From Rhyzopertha dominica (lineage: Eukaryota; Arthropoda; Insecta; Coleoptera; Bostrichidae), in assembly GCA_025024175.1 (NCBI GenBank), contig QCXZ01000086.1:14784245-14848244 (forward strand): 64,000 nucleotides of DNA, given 5' to 3'. Position 1 is the stretch's first letter. Every line of letters starts with the position of its first letter. The translations under genes and the position numbers were made by a program. The notes under the pieces were generated by a model, which ran no database searches, was not told the DNA's origin, and saw nothing but the letters and a program-made list of their open reading frames with translations. Of this stretch, positions 61,601 to 64,000 are shown one piece after another.

Positions 61601-62125
61601 TAAACCACATGACCACCTGAGCATCATTAGCAGCCATAACAACACCACAACAGCAACTCCATCGCTAACGGTTATTACATAGCTTAATAATGTGGTTCAG
61701 TAAAAGTCTTGAGATTTGTATCATTACCCTTTAGTTGATTCAATAAAGTAAGCACTGAATTACAATGCCCCCTTCCAGAGATGACTGATCTTCACATACT
61801 CCATTTGTACTATTGCTTTATTCGGACTATGTACCACAATACCTAATATTCTGAGAATTTGTTCTTTATACCATTCAAACAATCACCAATAGGAAATTTT
61901 AGTTCACAGAAGAATGTCTTCCCATCAAAAGGGTGGATTTATATTATATTTTCTTATAATTCTTCTAAAGTCAAATTTATACGATTGATCAACCACGTGA
62001 TCAACTCCACGTTGTTATCTAACAACAAAACAACACCAGCAGCTAAAACAGTAATAACAGAAATCCTTTTGGTGACGTTTATTACATAGCTAATGTTTAT
62101 TGCCGTAGATGATGATAGAAAGTTG
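55680..62125. repeat. Complex repeat block, copy B (uninterrupted)
   Basis: About 6.4 kb, collinear with copy A (20466-34780) once the solo LTR and the errantivirus are removed (net ~6.2 kb there). Landmarks: 55720 vs 20505, 56504 vs 29095 (CATCGATTAGATAC), 58819 vs 31576, 61396 vs 34101. The two ~3.6-kb internal units have TTTGTTGCAG at about 57230 and 60841. The small paired minus-strand frames 59049-58819 and 31806-31576 are conserved only because the DNA is duplicated. Confidence 0.85.
56139..56159. repeat. (CT)n microsatellite
   Basis: About ten CT dinucleotides inside copy B. The corresponding part is deleted in copy A. Confidence 0.9.
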
Positions 62126-64000
62126 TCGACCTTTGTAATTTCAAATGAGGATCCAAAAATTGCTATAACAGCAAAAAGACACTAACTTCTGGGGTGTGGA
62201 CATCCAGGTAAATGAAATCTAGCTTAACTAAATTACTATAGAATTTCATTAATGGATTTTACAGAAAGACAAGGATTTACCTTCTAAAAAGTAGATATAA
62301 ATATACCATGCCTATTTAAATATAGTGGAATTATTGTGATAATATTAAGACCACTGAACAGCTACTTCAAACAACCTCCGTGGTAGCCAAATAACAATGA
62401 ATTCGGGCTGCTTGGAAGAGAATTGAACTATATATATTTAGCTCATGCTTATTTCTTGATGAATATTTTAATTGTTTGTAGCCTTTTCATGCCTTCCGAT
62501 GTCTAGATAAATTAAAATAACAGTATCCAATACCTTGCCAAATGATGAGGAATTCGATGATCGCTCGAAAGAGAAGTGAACTCTACATACTTAGTTCATG
62601 TTAATTTCTTGATGAATGTGTTCATTCCGATGACTAAGTAAATCGAAATAACAGTTGATAACAAAGTGTGTATACATATAAATATATGGTATGTCTATAC
62701 CTTGTTATCAACTAAGCACAATCTATCTAATGGTAGGAATGATATCGCACAATACTATAAATTAAAAACTGTTATTCTTTATAACATACAAGCAGCCAAC
62801 AACAAGAAATTTTTAGTTCACAAAAGAATACTTTTCCATTCAAAGGTGTTTTTTTTTAATATTCGCCTATAAGGCAAAATGTATACGACCGCTAAACTAG
62901 ATGACCAACTTAGCACCATTAACAACAACAACAACAGCAACTATAGCGCAACAGACAGTAATTTGTAGAACTACTCAATAAAATGTAACAACTACAAATT
63001 ATATAAATGGATGGTGAACGCAGTCTACCATATTCTTTATCAAAACCCAGTATGGGAAAAAATAAAACCAATTAATTTAAAAATATAAAGTCAACAAGCA
63101 ATCATTGTAATAAAACAATTGTTATAATATTATCCGGTCCATAAAACATGGATGTATTAATCAAGCATAGTGTCTTGTAGCATGACTTTCGCAGTTTCAA
63201 ANGAGGGAGCAAAACAGAAATGATACCAGTTAAAAAATCAATCAAGGCCACAACTGCCTCAGTTTAAAAAAACAACTTGTATGCTTATAAAGGGTCAAAA
63301 ATTGGAGATGGATCACAGCGAGCTTCAGAGAAGCTTAAAAAAAGTGCAAGCTGTAAAAATCAAAGTGCAGGAACGAAGAAATTAAATCAACTTGATTGTT
63401 CCGGGAACAAAAGAAGGGTACCTAAGCAACAAAATTCAGGGTAACTCTATAAGCCTACTAAGGCAGAAGATCAAGAAACAGTAATATATAGGGTAACAAT
63501 AGCTGTAATAAAACGCAATAAATGGTGTGCTGTATTCGGTTTACACTATATCATGGATTGTACACACCACCAGCAAAACAAATGCTTTGACATCTTATGT
63601 ATTTATATTGATATAACGTAAGTTCTGATCCTACCGAATGTATGAGAGCTATGTATGCTTCAATGTGTACCTACATTCATTTCTTGAATATAAAATGTAT
63701 TGTTTCCTAAAGCACAAAAAAATGGCCGGTTGCTGCCGGTTGTAATGCTGTAGAAAAGCAGAAAGAGCAATTAGTGATATGCCGATATTATAAATTTTAC
63801 TGCATCAACATAAAACGGAAAAAGTACTCATGAAGCAGAAGTAGCAACAAAGGTTGTAGTAGCAATGTGCGACAAACGCCATGGGTTGTACTGTTCGAAA
63901 AATTTCAGAATACCAATTAAAACATAAACTCAATATCTTATTTACTTCTACTGCGGTGTAAACAACAACAGCAACAGAGGCATTAACACCAGCAGTGGAA
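62126..64000. repeat. Further diverged main-block and S-type repeats to the right edge
   Basis: 62240-62660 resembles 48870-49200 (TAGATAAATATACCATG-like, GAACTCTACATACTTAG, TTCCGATGTCTAGATAAA). 62840-63060 resembles 37850-38000 (ACTCAATAAAATGTAACA). 63540-63990 resembles 55650-56060 (TTGTACACACC, AAAACAAATGCTTTGACA, GTAACGTAAGTTCTGATCC-like, AAAATGTATTGTTTCC, GGTTGTAATGCTGTAGAAAA). No gene is seen. Confidence 0.6.

Overview
This window looks like repeat-rich nuclear DNA of an arthropod, most likely an insect. It is AT-rich, has spliceosomal introns, contains no bacterial-style operons, and carries an env-bearing Gypsy element (errantivirus type), a P-element/THAP9-type transposase, several hAT transposons and a LINE fragment. 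The species cannot be named from the sequence. I found no intact single-copy host gene and no rRNA, tRNA or CRISPR array. Most recognisable coding sequence belongs to mobile elements and is broken. Scattered N bases add uncertainty to some frames.

Left part (1-20.5 kb). A hAT transposase with an apparently intact frame runs off the left edge on the minus strand. Next comes a minus-strand Gypsy pol remnant in which a gag-type zinc-knuckle segment lies where the integrase catalytic core should be. A PHD-like LINE ORF1 remnant follows. A P-element-type transposase gene (THAP domain split by a 1,070-bp intron) spans about 6.5-12.8 kb. A 2,632-bp hAT element with perfect 8-bp target duplications (8908-11539) sits inside it, and that hAT holds a 123-bp inverted-repeat MITE: three nested levels. 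Further right are two related ~0.84-kb inverted-repeat elements in tandem, a field of degenerate ~190-bp repeats, and an internally deleted hAT.

Middle (20.5-35 kb). A block of complex low-copy repeats (copy A) is interrupted by a probable solo LTR (20787-21927) and by a full-length but multiply broken env-bearing errantivirus (22050-29007, LTRs ~260 bp). A second copy of the same block (copy B, 55.7-62.1 kb) lacks both insertions and so serves as a within-window empty site.

Right part (35-64 kb). A short LTR element (35096-36943, two 239-bp LTRs, TATA target duplication) contains a 42-bp hairpin-forming tandem array. The rest is mostly one ancient multiply duplicated repeat territory, with units of ~190 bp, ~0.5 kb and ~3.6 kb and a ~27.3-kb-offset segmental copy. 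Several unit types carry splice-site-like sequences (GTAAGT and pyrimidine tract + CAG) and short open stretches that recur between copies. This territory is not explained by any transposon family I recognise and is the most interesting unknown here. A LINE reverse transcriptase fragment (54.6-55.3 kb), a second MITE copy (47.9 kb) and hAT-like termini (1.37, 40.98, 41.03 and 42.18 kb) complete the inventory.
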